Of a DNA stretch of 64,000 nt, positions 8,371 to 16,051 are shown piece by piece. Location of the stretch: positions 1 through 64,000 of the forward strand of contig JAPDRN010000133.1 of NCBI GenBank assembly GCA_030247855.1, read 5' to 3'. A program made the position numbers and the translations under genes. Origin of the DNA: Knufia peltigerae (taxonomy: Eukaryota > Ascomycota > Eurotiomycetes > Chaetothyriales > Trichomeriaceae). The notes under the pieces were generated by a model that saw only the letters and a list, made by a program, of their open reading frames with translations, was not told where the DNA came from and did no database searches. Every line of letters starts with the position of its first letter. The first letter of the stretch is position 1.

Positions 8371-9519
8371 ATGCAACCGAACACCAAGCTGCCCAAGGTC
8401 GGTACCACGATCTTCACCGTGATGTCCCAGCTCGCCGCCGAACACGGCGCGGTCAACCTCGGCCAGGGGTTCCCGGATTTCTCCGCGCCGCAGCGCCTGA
8501 TCGACGAGACCAGCAAGGCGATGGCCGCGGGCCTGAACCAGTACCCTCCCATGACCGGCGTGGCACCGCTGCGCCAGGCCATCGCGCAGAAGTCGCTGGA
8601 CCTGTACGGCGCGACGATCGATCCGGACACCGAGATCACCGTCACCAGCGGCGCCACCGAGGCGATCTTCAACGCCATCCACGCCGTGGTGCGTGCCGGC
8701 GAGGAAGTGATCGTGCTCGACCCGGCCTACGACTGCTACGAACCGGCGATCGAACTGGCCGGCGCCACCGCCGTGCACGTGCCGCTGGACCCGCAGACCT
8801 TCGCGGTGGACTGGGACCGCGTGCGCGCGGCGATCACCCCGCGCACCCGCCTGCTGATGGTCAACACCCCGCACAACCCGTCCGGCGCGATGCTGGACGA
8901 GGCCGACATGCAGGCGCTGGCCGATGTACTGCGCGGCACGCAGATCTACCTGATCTCCGATGAGGTGTACGAGCACATCATCTACGACGGTCGCCGCCAC
9001 GAATCGGCGCTGCGCTACCCGGAACTGCGCGAGCGCACCTTCGTCATCTCCAGCTTCGGCAAGACCTATCACTGCACCGGCTGGAAGATCGGCTATGCGG
9101 TGGCGCCACCCGCGATGACCGCCGAGTTCCGCAAGGTGCACCAGTACAACACCTTCACCAGCTTCGGCCCGGCGCAGTACGGTTTCGCCGCGATGATCCG
9201 CGACGAGCCGCAGCATCATCTGGAACTGGGCGCGTTCTATGAAGCCAAGCGCGACCGCTTCCGCGAGCAGCTGGCTGGCACCCGCCTGAAGGCGCTGCCG
9301 GTACCGGGCGGCTACTTCCAGCTGGTCGACTATTCGGCCATCAGCGACCTGCCGGACCACGAGTTCGTGAAGTGGCTGACCATCGAGAAGGGCGTCACCG
9401 CCATCCCGCTGTCGCCGTTCTACGAAACCGCGCCGGTCGGCCAGCGCCTGGTGCGCCTGTGCTTCGCCAAGAACGAGGCCACCCTGGACGCGGCGATCGA
9501 ACGCCTGCGCCTGCTGTGA
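8371..9519 (+). CDS. PLP-dependent methionine/glutamine aminotransferase (YbdL-like)
   Basis: 382-residue fold-type I aminotransferase. The N-terminal pattern NLGQGFPDF, the NTPHNPSG loop, DEVYEHI, and the PLP lysine 231 in SSFGKTYHCTGWKIGY are those of the kynurenine/glutamine transaminase and YbdL group. It is expected to transaminate glutamine or methionine with 2-oxo acids such as the methionine-salvage product KMTB. The next gene, 14 bases on, encodes an omega-amidase that removes the glutamine-derived oxo acid; this pairing is established for methionine salvage in bacteria. No SD-like sequence stands directly before the ATG at 8371. Confidence 0.88.
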   Translation: MQPNTKLPKVGTTIFTVMSQLAAEHGAVNLGQGFPDFSAPQRLIDETSKAMAAGLNQYPPMTGVAPLRQAIAQKSLDLYGATIDPDTEITVTSGATEAIFNAIHAVVRAGEEVIVLDPAYDCYEPAIELAGATAVHVPLDPQTFAVDWDRVRAAITPRTRLLMVNTPHNPSGAMLDEADMQALADVLRGTQIYLISDEVYEHIIYDGRRHESALRYPELRERTFVISSFGKTYHCTGWKIGYAVAPPAMTAEFRKVHQYNTFTSFGPAQYGFAAMIRDEPQHHLELGAFYEAKRDRFREQLAGTRLKALPVPGGYFQLVDYSAISDLPDHEFVKWLTIEKGVTAIPLSPFYETAPVGQRLVRLCFAKNEATLDAAIERLRLL

Positions 9520-9533
9520 GCGGAGTAGACAGC

Positions 9534-10340
9534 ATGCAGGATCTGCGCATTTCCCTCGTGCAGGGCGACACCCGCTGGCACGACCCGGTCGGCAACCGCG
9601 CCTACTACGGTGCGCTGCTGGCGCCGCTGGCAGGAACCACCGATCTGGTGATCCTGCCGGAAACCTTCACCAGTGGCTTTTCCAACGAGGCCATCGCACA
9701 GGCCGAAGGCATGGACGGCCCGACCGTAGCGTGGGTGCGCGAACAGGCCAAGGCCTTGAACGCGGCGGTGATCGGCAGCGTGCAGCTGCGCGATGGCGAG
9801 GGCGTCTACAACCGCCTGCTGTTCGCCACCCCCGACGGTGGCCTGCAGTACTACGACAAGCGCCACCTGTTCCGTTACGGCGGCGAGCACGAGCGCTACG
9901 CCGCCGGCCGCGACCGGTTGTGCGTGGAATGGAAGGGCTGGCGGATCAATCCGCAGGTCTGCTACGACCTGCGTTTCCCGGTGTTCTGCCGCAACCGCTA
10001 CAACGTTGAGCGTGCCGGACAACTGGATTTCGACCTGCAGATCTTCGTCGCCAACTGGCCGTCGGCGCGCGCCTATGCGTGGAAGACCCTGCTGCGCGCG
10101 CGCGCGATCGAGAACCTGTGCTTCGTCGCCGCGGTCAACCGCGTCGGCGTGGACGGCAACCAGCTGCACTACGCAGGCGACAGCGCGGTGATCGACTTCC
10201 TCGGTCAGCCGCAAGTGGAGATCCGCGAGCGCGAGCAGGTGGTGACCACCACCATCTCCGCCGAAGCGCTGGCCTCGCATCGTGCACGCTTCCCGGCGAT
10301 GCTCGATGCCGACGCCTTCCATCTGGACGTACAGGCCTGA
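9534..10340 (+). CDS. Omega-amidase (nitrilase superfamily)
   Basis: 268-residue carbon-nitrogen hydrolase with the triad Glu43 (LPETFTSGF), Lys109 (YDKRHLF) and Cys143 (QVCYDLRFP). This spacing and the DLRFPVFCRN segment are typical of YafV/Nit2 omega-amidases, which hydrolyse 2-oxoglutaramate (and 2-oxosuccinamate) to 2-oxoglutarate and ammonia. Lying 14 bases behind the aminotransferase, it would make glutamine transamination irreversible. I chose the ATG at 9534; the frame is open further upstream but only within the aminotransferase gene. Confidence 0.88.
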   Translation: MQDLRISLVQGDTRWHDPVGNRAYYGALLAPLAGTTDLVILPETFTSGFSNEAIAQAEGMDGPTVAWVREQAKALNAAVIGSVQLRDGEGVYNRLLFATPDGGLQYYDKRHLFRYGGEHERYAAGRDRLCVEWKGWRINPQVCYDLRFPVFCRNRYNVERAGQLDFDLQIFVANWPSARAYAWKTLLRARAIENLCFVAAVNRVGVDGNQLHYAGDSAVIDFLGQPQVEIREREQVVTTTISAEALASHRARFPAMLDADAFHLDVQA

Positions 10341-10445
10341 TACGGCGGCTGAACGCTTCCCGCCTCACCGCGCGCGCCTGCATCCAACGTGCACGCGCGC
10401 GCTGCTAGATTCGCCCACATTCCGACCGATGTGGATGTTCTGCCG

Positions 10446-10883
10446 ATGAATACCAAGCCGTTTGCCCTGCTGCTGGCGCTGGCCGCAGCGTCCCTGGCCC
10501 CGACCGCGCAGGCCGGTGGCAACCTCGACTGCCAGCTGCGCTACAACCTGTCCGGCTGGTCACTGATCTACAAGACCGCCTCGGGCAACGGCACCATCCA
10601 CTGCACCAACGGTTCCAGCATGCCGGTGCGGATCCAGCTGAAGGGTGGTGGCCTGACCGTCGGCAAGTCGAAGATCACCGACGGCCGTGGCAGCTTCACC
10701 GGCGCCAGCAGCGTCGGCGAGCTGCTGGGCACCTACGCCTCGGTCGGCGCGCATGCCGGTGCGGTGAAGTCCAGCAATGCGCAGGTGATGACCAAGGGCG
10801 ATATCTCGCTGGCCCTGTCCGGTACCGGCAAGGGCTGGGACCTGGGTGTGGACGGCGCGGCGTTCACCATCAGCCGGCGTTGA
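10446..10883 (+). CDS. Small exported protein of unknown function
   Basis: 145 residues with a clear signal peptide (MNTKPFALLLALAAASLAPTAQA, cleavage after AQA near residue 23). The mature part has two cysteines (LDCQLRY and IHCTNG) that could form one disulfide, and is rich in Gly and Ser with beta-strand character (GGGLTVGKSKITDGRGSFTG). I do not recognise the family; it somewhat recalls EipA/DUF1134 periplasmic proteins, but I cannot support that. It is probably monocistronic and is followed at once by a long palindrome. Confidence 0.75.
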   Translation: MNTKPFALLLALAAASLAPTAQAGGNLDCQLRYNLSGWSLIYKTASGNGTIHCTNGSSMPVRIQLKGGGLTVGKSKITDGRGSFTGASSVGELLGTYASVGAHAGAVKSSNAQVMTKGDISLALSGTGKGWDLGVDGAAFTISRR

Positions 10884-10886
10884 TTG

Positions 10887-10970
10887 AAAGGGGACGGAGT
10901 GGATCAAGTCGTTTTCAGCGGCTTCGTCGCTGGTGTTTGGAAAGCGACTTAGTCCCCTCCGCCCCCTTTT
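10887..10970. repeat. Imperfect long palindrome between convergent genes (copy 1)
   Basis: Left arm at 10887-10914 (AAAGGGGACGGAGTGGATCA then AGTCGTTT) and right arm at 10941-10970 ending CCGCCCCCTTTT. It is the diverged relative of the near-perfect palindrome at 49570-49638. It lies between two convergent genes, carries A and T runs at its ends, and could terminate both. Confidence 0.75.
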
Positions 10971-10979
10971 CTATTGGTG

Positions 10980-11225
10980 TCAGGCGCCTTCGGTATTGGT
11001 GCGCACGTTGAGCTTCCAGCGGATCGCACCCTGCTGGGGAGCGTGCTGGTGGTGCGACTGCGGGGGGAACGGGTCGCGCTGATTGCTGGTGATTTCGCGC
11101 TTGCAGCCGAGGCATCGATAGATGCCCGAGACCTGTACGGTGTCACCGGGACTGTACACGGTGTTCCACCATTCATTGGTGGCGTTGACCTGCAGCAATA
11201 CGGAAGTGGAAGTGTGCCAAGCCAT
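10980..11225 (-). CDS. Small Cys/His-rich protein, possible zinc-ribbon
   Basis: 81 residues, MAWHTSTSVLLQVNATNEWW at the start. The middle, GIYRCLGCKREITSNQRDPF followed by PPQSHHQH, offers a CxxC pair and three histidines as a possible metal site. Similar small proteins with a CxxC then DPFPPQxHHQH occur in many proteobacteria; their function is unknown to me. The start at 11225 is set by an AGGAG about 7 bases upstream (CACACAGGAGCCACG). Its 3' end faces the secreted protein across the palindrome. Confidence 0.8.
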   Translation of the reverse strand: MAWHTSTSVLLQVNATNEWWNTVYSPGDTVQVSGIYRCLGCKREITSNQRDPFPPQSHHQHAPQQGAIRWKLNVRTNTEGA

Positions 11226-11338
11226 CGTGGCTCCTGTGTGTCGTGGATGGAGTGGCCACGATAGGAAATCGCTGGGTTTCATGCGGCGACGCGTGACACA
11301 AACAGCGCGTTTTCAAAGAATTCCTAGTTCACGCTTTT

Positions 11339-11362
11339 CATCCACGCATGGCGTGGATCTAC
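11339..11362. repeat. SMAG/REP element (single)
   Basis: CATCCACGCATGGCGTGGAT followed by CTAC: a 24-nt palindrome of the GTAGATCCACGC subfamily. It lies upstream of the small Cys/His protein and downstream of the rluB terminator. Confidence 0.85.
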
Positions 11363-11379
11363 CGATCCACCACACAAAG

Positions 11380-11407
11380 AAAAACCCCGGCCGAAGCCGG
11401 GGTTTTT
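11380..11407 (-). terminator. Rho-independent terminator of rluB
   Basis: AAAAACCCCGG-CCGAAG-CCGGGGTTTTT. Read on the minus strand it is a stable GC stem with a TTCG-type loop followed by five Ts, 23 bases after the rluB stop. It would also work in the other direction. Confidence 0.9.
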
Positions 11408-11429
11408 CATGTGTCAGCGGTGCGGCCGA

Positions 11430-13160
11430 TCAGCCGCCGCGCGGGCCGCTGCGACGCGGGCCACCCGGGCCACGGTTGCCGCCGGGGCCACCCGGGCCGC
11501 GGTTGCCACCCGGACCGCCGGGACCACGGTTGCCGCCGGGGCCACCCGGGCCGCGATTGCCGCCCGGACCACCCGGACCACGGTTACCACCCGGACGTGC
11601 ATTGGCATTGCCACCCGGGCGACCGTTGCCGGCCGGACGCGAGGTGCCGTACGGACTGAAGCCGGGATTGGCGTGGTCGGACGGGAAGCTCGGGGCATTG
11701 CCCGGATGGCCGTACGGGTGCTTGTTGCCCTGGCCCTGCGAGCGGTTGCCCGCACCGGCCGGACGACCCTGGCCGCCGGCGCCACCCGCGCCACCACGAC
11801 CTTCACCACCGTAGCCACCACGACCTTCACCGGCGTAGCCGCCGCGACCCTGGCCGCCACCGGCGCCTGCGCCCGGGCCCTTCGGCTTGCCGTACGGACG
11901 GCCCTGGCCGCCTGCACCTGCGCCCGGACCACGGGCACCCGGGCCACGCGCGCCCGGACCGGCGTTGCGGTGGCCGCTCGGGCCGGTGCTGACGCCGTCA
12001 GGCACATACCAGGTACGGAATGCGGCCGGATTGCCTTCCGGCAGCGAGCGGTCGTTCTTCGGCGCGCGCTGCTTGAACGGGCGCTGCGACTGCTTGGCAG
12101 CAGCTTCACCGCTGACGGTCAGGCCGCCCTTGAAACCGCCACCGCCCTTGCCACCGCGACCGCGGCCGCGGTCTTCGCGCACGTTGTCGAAGCGACGCAG
12201 TTCGCGGCCTTCATCGGCGGTGTTGTGACCGTTTACGTAGGCGTTGCCGCGGCCACCTTCGCGCACGCGCACGGTGGTCTTGGCGGCACGACGCTGGCCG
12301 ATCACCGGCTGCAGGGTCAGGGCCGACGGCGCGCCTTCTTCCAGCTTCAATTCGGCACGCAGCGCTTCGACCTGGCTGCCCGGCAGTTCGACGGACTGGC
12401 CGCGGGCCAGTTCGCGCGGCAGGCTGACCTTGCCGTAGCGGGTGCGCTTGAGGCGGCTGACCTGGCAGCCCTGCGATTCCCACAGGCGACGCACTTCGCG
12501 GTTGCGGCCTTCCTTCACCACGACGCGGAACCAGTCGTGCGAATCGGTGCCGCCGATGCGTTCGATCTCATCGAACTTGGCCGGGCCATCTTCCAGCGCG
12601 ACACCACGGGTGAGGCGGTCGACGACGGCGTCAGGCACCTTGTCCTCGCCTTCCGGGGCACGCACGCGCACCACGTACTCGCGCTCCACCTCGAACGAGG
12701 GGTGCATCATGGCGTTGGCCAGCTCACCGTCGGTGGTCGCCAGCAGCAGGCCGGTGGTGTTGATGTCCAGGCGGCCGACGGCGATCCAGCGGGCACCCTT
12801 CAGCGCCGGCAGGGATTCGAACACGGTCGGGCGACCTTCGGGGTCTTCACGGGTGGTTACTTCGCCTTCCGGCTTGTTGTAGACCAGCACGCGCGACGGC
12901 TCGGCCAGCGCGGTGGCGACGAAGCCGCGACCGTCGAGCTCGATCCTGTCGCCGCTCTTGACCGACATGCCGGTCTGCGCGACTTCACCGTTGACCTTGA
13001 CCAGGCCTTCGGCGATGCGCTGTTCCAGCGCACGACGCGAGCCGAGGCCGGCCTGGGCCAGGACCTTGTGCAGGCGTTCTTCCAGCTTGAACTGTTCGGA
13101 CGTGGCTTCGCGCTTGAGCGAAAGCTTGTTCAACGAGGGCTTGCGGGGGGTGTCACTCAT
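11430..13160 (-). CDS. rluB: 23S rRNA pseudouridine synthase RluB with a collagen-like tail
   Basis: 576 residues. An S4 RNA-binding domain (RLHKVLAQAGLGSRRALEQ, about 29-75) precedes the RsuA/RluB synthase domain. The catalytic Asp is in the motif GRLDINTTGLLL. RluB makes pseudouridine at position 2605 of 23S rRNA (E. coli numbering). From about residue 300 an extra ~270-residue tail follows: first basic and Gly/Arg-rich, then GGYGGEGR-type repeats, then five units of NRGPGGPGG. E. coli RluB is under 300 residues, so the tail doubles the protein. I chose the ATG at 13160, which overlaps scpB by 8 bases; a longer in-frame start would lie inside scpB. Confidence 0.93.
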   Translation of the reverse strand: MSDTPRKPSLNKLSLKREATSEQFKLEERLHKVLAQAGLGSRRALEQRIAEGLVKVNGEVAQTGMSVKSGDRIELDGRGFVATALAEPSRVLVYNKPEGEVTTREDPEGRPTVFESLPALKGARWIAVGRLDINTTGLLLATTDGELANAMMHPSFEVEREYVVRVRAPEGEDKVPDAVVDRLTRGVALEDGPAKFDEIERIGGTDSHDWFRVVVKEGRNREVRRLWESQGCQVSRLKRTRYGKVSLPRELARGQSVELPGSQVEALRAELKLEEGAPSALTLQPVIGQRRAAKTTVRVREGGRGNAYVNGHNTADEGRELRRFDNVREDRGRGRGGKGGGGFKGGLTVSGEAAAKQSQRPFKQRAPKNDRSLPEGNPAAFRTWYVPDGVSTGPSGHRNAGPGARGPGARGPGAGAGGQGRPYGKPKGPGAGAGGGQGRGGYAGEGRGGYGGEGRGGAGGAGGQGRPAGAGNRSQGQGNKHPYGHPGNAPSFPSDHANPGFSPYGTSRPAGNGRPGGNANARPGGNRGPGGPGGNRGPGGPGGNRGPGGPGGNRGPGGPGGNRGPGGPRRSGPRGG

Positions 13161-14025
13161 CAGTTTTGCTCCGGCCGACGGTTTCGAGGTCGGCCTCTGG
13201 TTCGGAATCGGCTTGGTCAACAGCCACGGTCGTCTTCGCGACGGCGTTGTCTTCGCGTTCGTTCACTGTCACCGCGCGCTCGCCCGGCGCGGAATCGGGG
13301 TGCCCATCATCGGAGGGCGAAGGTGCTTGCTCATCGTCGGCCGCCGCAGGGAGTGCGTCGGCAGAATCGGGGGTGTCGCTGGCGGTGGTGCCGGTGTCGT
13401 CATTTGCAGCGGCGTCCGGGTCGGCGCTCACATCCGGGCCCTCGGCACTGGCGGCGAGGGGGGCGTCGCGATCCAGCGCCAGCTGCGGTTCCAGGTCGCC
13501 CAGGTCCTTCAGCTCGGAAAGGGGCGGCAGTTCGTCCAGACGTTTCAGCCCGAAGTAGTCCAGGAAGCCCTTGGTGGTGCCGAACAGCGCGGGCTTGCCG
13601 GGTACGTCGCGGTGGCCGACCACGCGGATCCACTCGCGCTCTTCCAGTGCCTGGATGATGTTGCTGCTGACCGCCACGCCGCGCACCTGCTCGATCTCGC
13701 CACGGGTGATCGGTTGCCGGTAGGCGATCAGCGCCAGCGTTTCCAGGGTGGCGCGGGTATAGCGGGTCTTGCGTTCGGTCCACAGCCGGCTGATCCAGCC
13801 ATGTACTTCGGCGGTCACCTGGTAGCGGAAGCCGGAGGCCACCTCCACCAGTTCAACGCCGCGGTCCTGGCAGCCCTCGCGCAGCCGTTCCAGTGCACGT
13901 TCGATGCTGCCCGGCGGCGCCGGCTCATCTTCCGGGAACAGGTCCTTCAACTGGGCCAGGGTGAGCGGCTGGCTGGAGGCCAGCAGCGCACCTTCGACAA
14001 TGCGGTTGATCAGCGTTTGATCCAT
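13153..14025 (-). CDS. scpB: Segregation and condensation protein ScpB
   Basis: 290 residues. Two winged-helix domains (about 1-165, with TLETLALIAYRQPITRGEIE and a KPALFGTTKGFLDYFGL ending) match ScpB, the dimeric partner of ScpA and SMC in chromosome condensation. An acidic, Ala/Asp/Ser-rich tail of about 110 residues follows and looks disordered; such tails are common in this order. The gene is 13 bases after scpA and overlaps rluB, so the three are one transcript. Confidence 0.94.
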   Translation of the reverse strand: MDQTLINRIVEGALLASSQPLTLAQLKDLFPEDEPAPPGSIERALERLREGCQDRGVELVEVASGFRYQVTAEVHGWISRLWTERKTRYTRATLETLALIAYRQPITRGEIEQVRGVAVSSNIIQALEEREWIRVVGHRDVPGKPALFGTTKGFLDYFGLKRLDELPPLSELKDLGDLEPQLALDRDAPLAASAEGPDVSADPDAAANDDTGTTASDTPDSADALPAAADDEQAPSPSDDGHPDSAPGERAVTVNEREDNAVAKTTVAVDQADSEPEADLETVGRSKTDE

Positions 14026-14038
14026 CGGCAGTCAGCGC

Positions 14039-14944
14039 TCACTCGTTTTCATTGGCGGCGTCGTTGTCGTCGAATTCGCTGCTGAACTGCAGCGGGGCAT
14101 TGGTATTGCCGGCGGCCAGGGACTTCACGTAGATCGGCGCCAGCGGTTCTTCCTGCACGAGGTCCAGCAGCTGTTCCTTGGCCAGTTCCAGCACGGCCAG
14201 GAACGTGACCAGCACGCCCAGCTTGCCTTCTTCGGCGGTGAACAGGTTTTCAAAACGATAGAACCTGCCGTCTTCAAGCCGCCCCAGCACTTCGCCCATG
14301 CGCTGCCGGACACTCAGCGCCTCGCGTTTGATCGCGTGGCCGGTGAACAGCTCGGCGCGCTTGAGCACGTCGTGCAGCGCCATCAGCATTTCCTTCAGGT
14401 CCACCGGCGGCGGCAGCTTCACTGCGGCGCGCTCGGGCATGAAGGCATGTGCCACGGTGGTGTCACGGTCCTGCCGGGGCAGGGCGTCGATATCTTCGGC
14501 GGCCTGCTTGAAGCGTTCGTACTCCTGCAGCCGTCGTACCAGCTCCGCACGCGGATCGGCCTCCTCGCCCTCCACGCTGGGGGGGCGGGGCAGCAGCATG
14601 CGCGACTTCACTTCCGCGAGGATCGCCGCCATCACCAGGTACTCGGCGGCGAGCTCGAAGCGCAGCTCGCGCATCACGGTGATGTATTCCACGTACTGCC
14701 GGGTGATCTCGGCCACGGGAATGTCCAGCACGTCCAGGTTCTGCCGGCGGATCAGGTACAGCAGCAGGTCCAGCGGCCCTTCAAAGGCATCCAGGATGAC
14801 TTCCAGCGCATCCGGCGGGATGTACAGGTCCTGCGGAATCTGCAGGACCGGTTGCCCATGCACCACGGCCAGCGGCATTTCCTGCTGCTGGGGGGCGGGC
14901 GGCCGGGTTGGCGTGTTCGCGTCGAGCGCGAGTTCGGAAGTCAT
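14039..14944 (-). CDS. scpA: Segregation and condensation protein ScpA
   Basis: 301-residue kleisin of the SMC complex. The segment FEGPLDLLLYLIRRQNLDVLDIPVAEITRQY (about 54-84) is the ScpA hallmark, and the C-terminal winged helix (LGVLVTFLAVLELAKEQLLDLVQ) binds the SMC head. An N-terminal stretch of about 45 residues precedes the core. Start ATG at 14944; first gene of scpA-scpB-rluB. Confidence 0.95.
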   Translation of the reverse strand: MTSELALDANTPTRPPAPQQQEMPLAVVHGQPVLQIPQDLYIPPDALEVILDAFEGPLDLLLYLIRRQNLDVLDIPVAEITRQYVEYITVMRELRFELAAEYLVMAAILAEVKSRMLLPRPPSVEGEEADPRAELVRRLQEYERFKQAAEDIDALPRQDRDTTVAHAFMPERAAVKLPPPVDLKEMLMALHDVLKRAELFTGHAIKREALSVRQRMGEVLGRLEDGRFYRFENLFTAEEGKLGVLVTFLAVLELAKEQLLDLVQEEPLAPIYVKSLAAGNTNAPLQFSSEFDDNDAANENE

Positions 14945-15309
14945 CTAATGGAGATCAGGATTGCAACGGACCAGTCGCGGTAGCTGGCACACCGGGCAAC
15001 TGCCACGGACCGCCAGGACACCAGGCGCGCCTGTCTCGGCGCGGTTCCACACATCAAACAACAGGACGCTCCGCAGGACACGGCAGCGACAGGACTACGG
15101 GAGGTCGTCTACGGGGCCCGGTCGGTGGACCGGTTCGAAGCAGCAGGTCGGTCGTCGGGGGCTGCGTTGGCCGCAAAAACCGACGGGCTGCTGCATCCAG
15201 CCACGTGCAATGGTCCCTAGGGTAAGCCTTTGCCGCGCCAGTGTCCAGCCGAGGCCGGGCAGGGGGCGGGATTGGCTAGAATCGCTTCACCAGCAACGCG
15301 AGCGAGGAA
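14945..15309. other. Intergenic region with clustered CAGGAC/ANGGA motifs
   Basis: 365 bases with no convincing gene; the one open frame is arginine-rich and lacks a ribosome site. On the plus strand CAGGA occurs five times (14956, 15014, 15062, 15074, 15090) and ANGGA three times (14948, 14966, 15005) within about 150 bases. A TAGAAT at 15277-15282 is a likely -10 for yciI. No T-tract terminator is visible on the plus strand. On the minus strand this is the leader of scpA. Confidence 0.5.
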
Positions 15310-15615
15310 ATGCCGGTGTGGTATGTGATTGAAGGTTACGACGGCCAGGATGTGCTGGCCCAGCGGCTGCAGGCGCGGCCCGAGCACCTGGCGCGGTTGA
15401 CCGCATTGCGCGATGAAGGTCGCCTGCTGCTGGCAGGGCCATGCCCGGCCATCGACAGCGAAGACCCGGGCCCGGCAGGGTTCAGCGGCTCGGTGGTGAT
15501 TGCCGGCTTCGACTCGCTGCCGCAGGCCCAGGCCTGGGCCGATGCCGACCCCTACGTCGCCGCGGGCGTCTACGTGCGGGTGCAGGTGCGTCCGTTCCGC
15601 AAGGTGCTGCCGTGA
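15310..15615 (+). CDS. yciI: YciI family protein
   Basis: 101 residues with the ferredoxin-like YciI fold: WYVIEGYDGQD, RPEHLARLTALRDEGRLLLAGP, and a C-terminal DPYVAAGVYVRVQVRPF. The conserved His (RPEHL) and Asp (DADPY) of the family are present. YciI proteins are small dimers of unclear enzymatic role. The stop overlaps the bolA GTG (GTGA), so the two are coupled. Confidence 0.9.
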   Translation: MPVWYVIEGYDGQDVLAQRLQARPEHLARLTALRDEGRLLLAGPCPAIDSEDPGPAGFSGSVVIAGFDSLPQAQAWADADPYVAAGVYVRVQVRPFRKVLP

Positions 15616-15887
15616 ACGCGAAACGGATCGAGCAGATTCGTGATGCGCTGCAGCAAGCGCTGGCCCCCAGCGTGCTTGAGATCGAAGACGACAGCCATCG
15701 CCATGCAGGCCACGCCGGAGCACGCGATGGTCGCGGCCATTTCAACGTGCACGTGGTCAGCGAACGCTTCGCGGGAATGGCACCGCTGGCCCGTCATCGC
15801 GCCGTCTACGCGGCCCTGGGCACGCTGATGGAAACCGACATCCACGCGTTGTCCATCCGCGCGCACACCCCGTCAGAGCAGGGCTGA
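15612..15887 (+). CDS. bolA: BolA family protein
   Basis: 91 residues, starting at a GTG that overlaps the yciI stop. The BolA pattern is clear: alpha-helix RIEQIRDALQQAL, LEIEDDSHRHAGHAG, then GHFNVHVVSERFAGMAPLARHRAVY with the invariant His. BolA proteins bind glutaredoxin-linked Fe-S clusters and act in iron and stress physiology; some bind DNA. Confidence 0.93.
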   Translation: MNAKRIEQIRDALQQALAPSVLEIEDDSHRHAGHAGARDGRGHFNVHVVSERFAGMAPLARHRAVYAALGTLMETDIHALSIRAHTPSEQG

Positions 15888-15979
15888 AACCCTGTCCCGA
15901 GCTGTCCTGGCAGGTCCGTCGAGGGGCCTGCCAAGGACAGATTTCCGTGTCCGTTTAGGGACATTCGCCTAACGGACTG

Positions 15980-16008
15980 TTTACAAGCGCAGATGGAAAC
16001 GCTTACAT
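15980..16008 (+). promoter_or_regulatory. lacI promoter with overlapping LacI-type operator
   Basis: TTTACA (15980-15985), 17 bases, TTACAT (16003-16008) form a plausible promoter. The 14-nt imperfect palindrome TGGAAACGCTTACA (15994-16007) covers the spacer and -10. Its reverse complement TGTAAGCGTTTCCA matches the site at 20377 in 11 of 14 positions. Central CG and half-site spacing are typical of LacI/PurR-family operators. Autorepression by the next gene is inferred. Confidence 0.7.
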
Positions 16009-16051
16009 TCCGCGCCAATGCTGGTAGATCCAAGCCGTGGAGGGCGGCTTC

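Noticed and set aside
8182..9360. Long upstream extension of the ccmA frame
   Set aside because: It would overlap the aminotransferase gene on the other strand; CcmA homology begins at the TTG at 8181.
14961..15332. 123-codon plus-strand frame in the scpA-yciI spacer
   Set aside because: Very Arg/Gln-rich, no ribosome site, no homology recognised, and it overlaps yciI; more likely non-coding.
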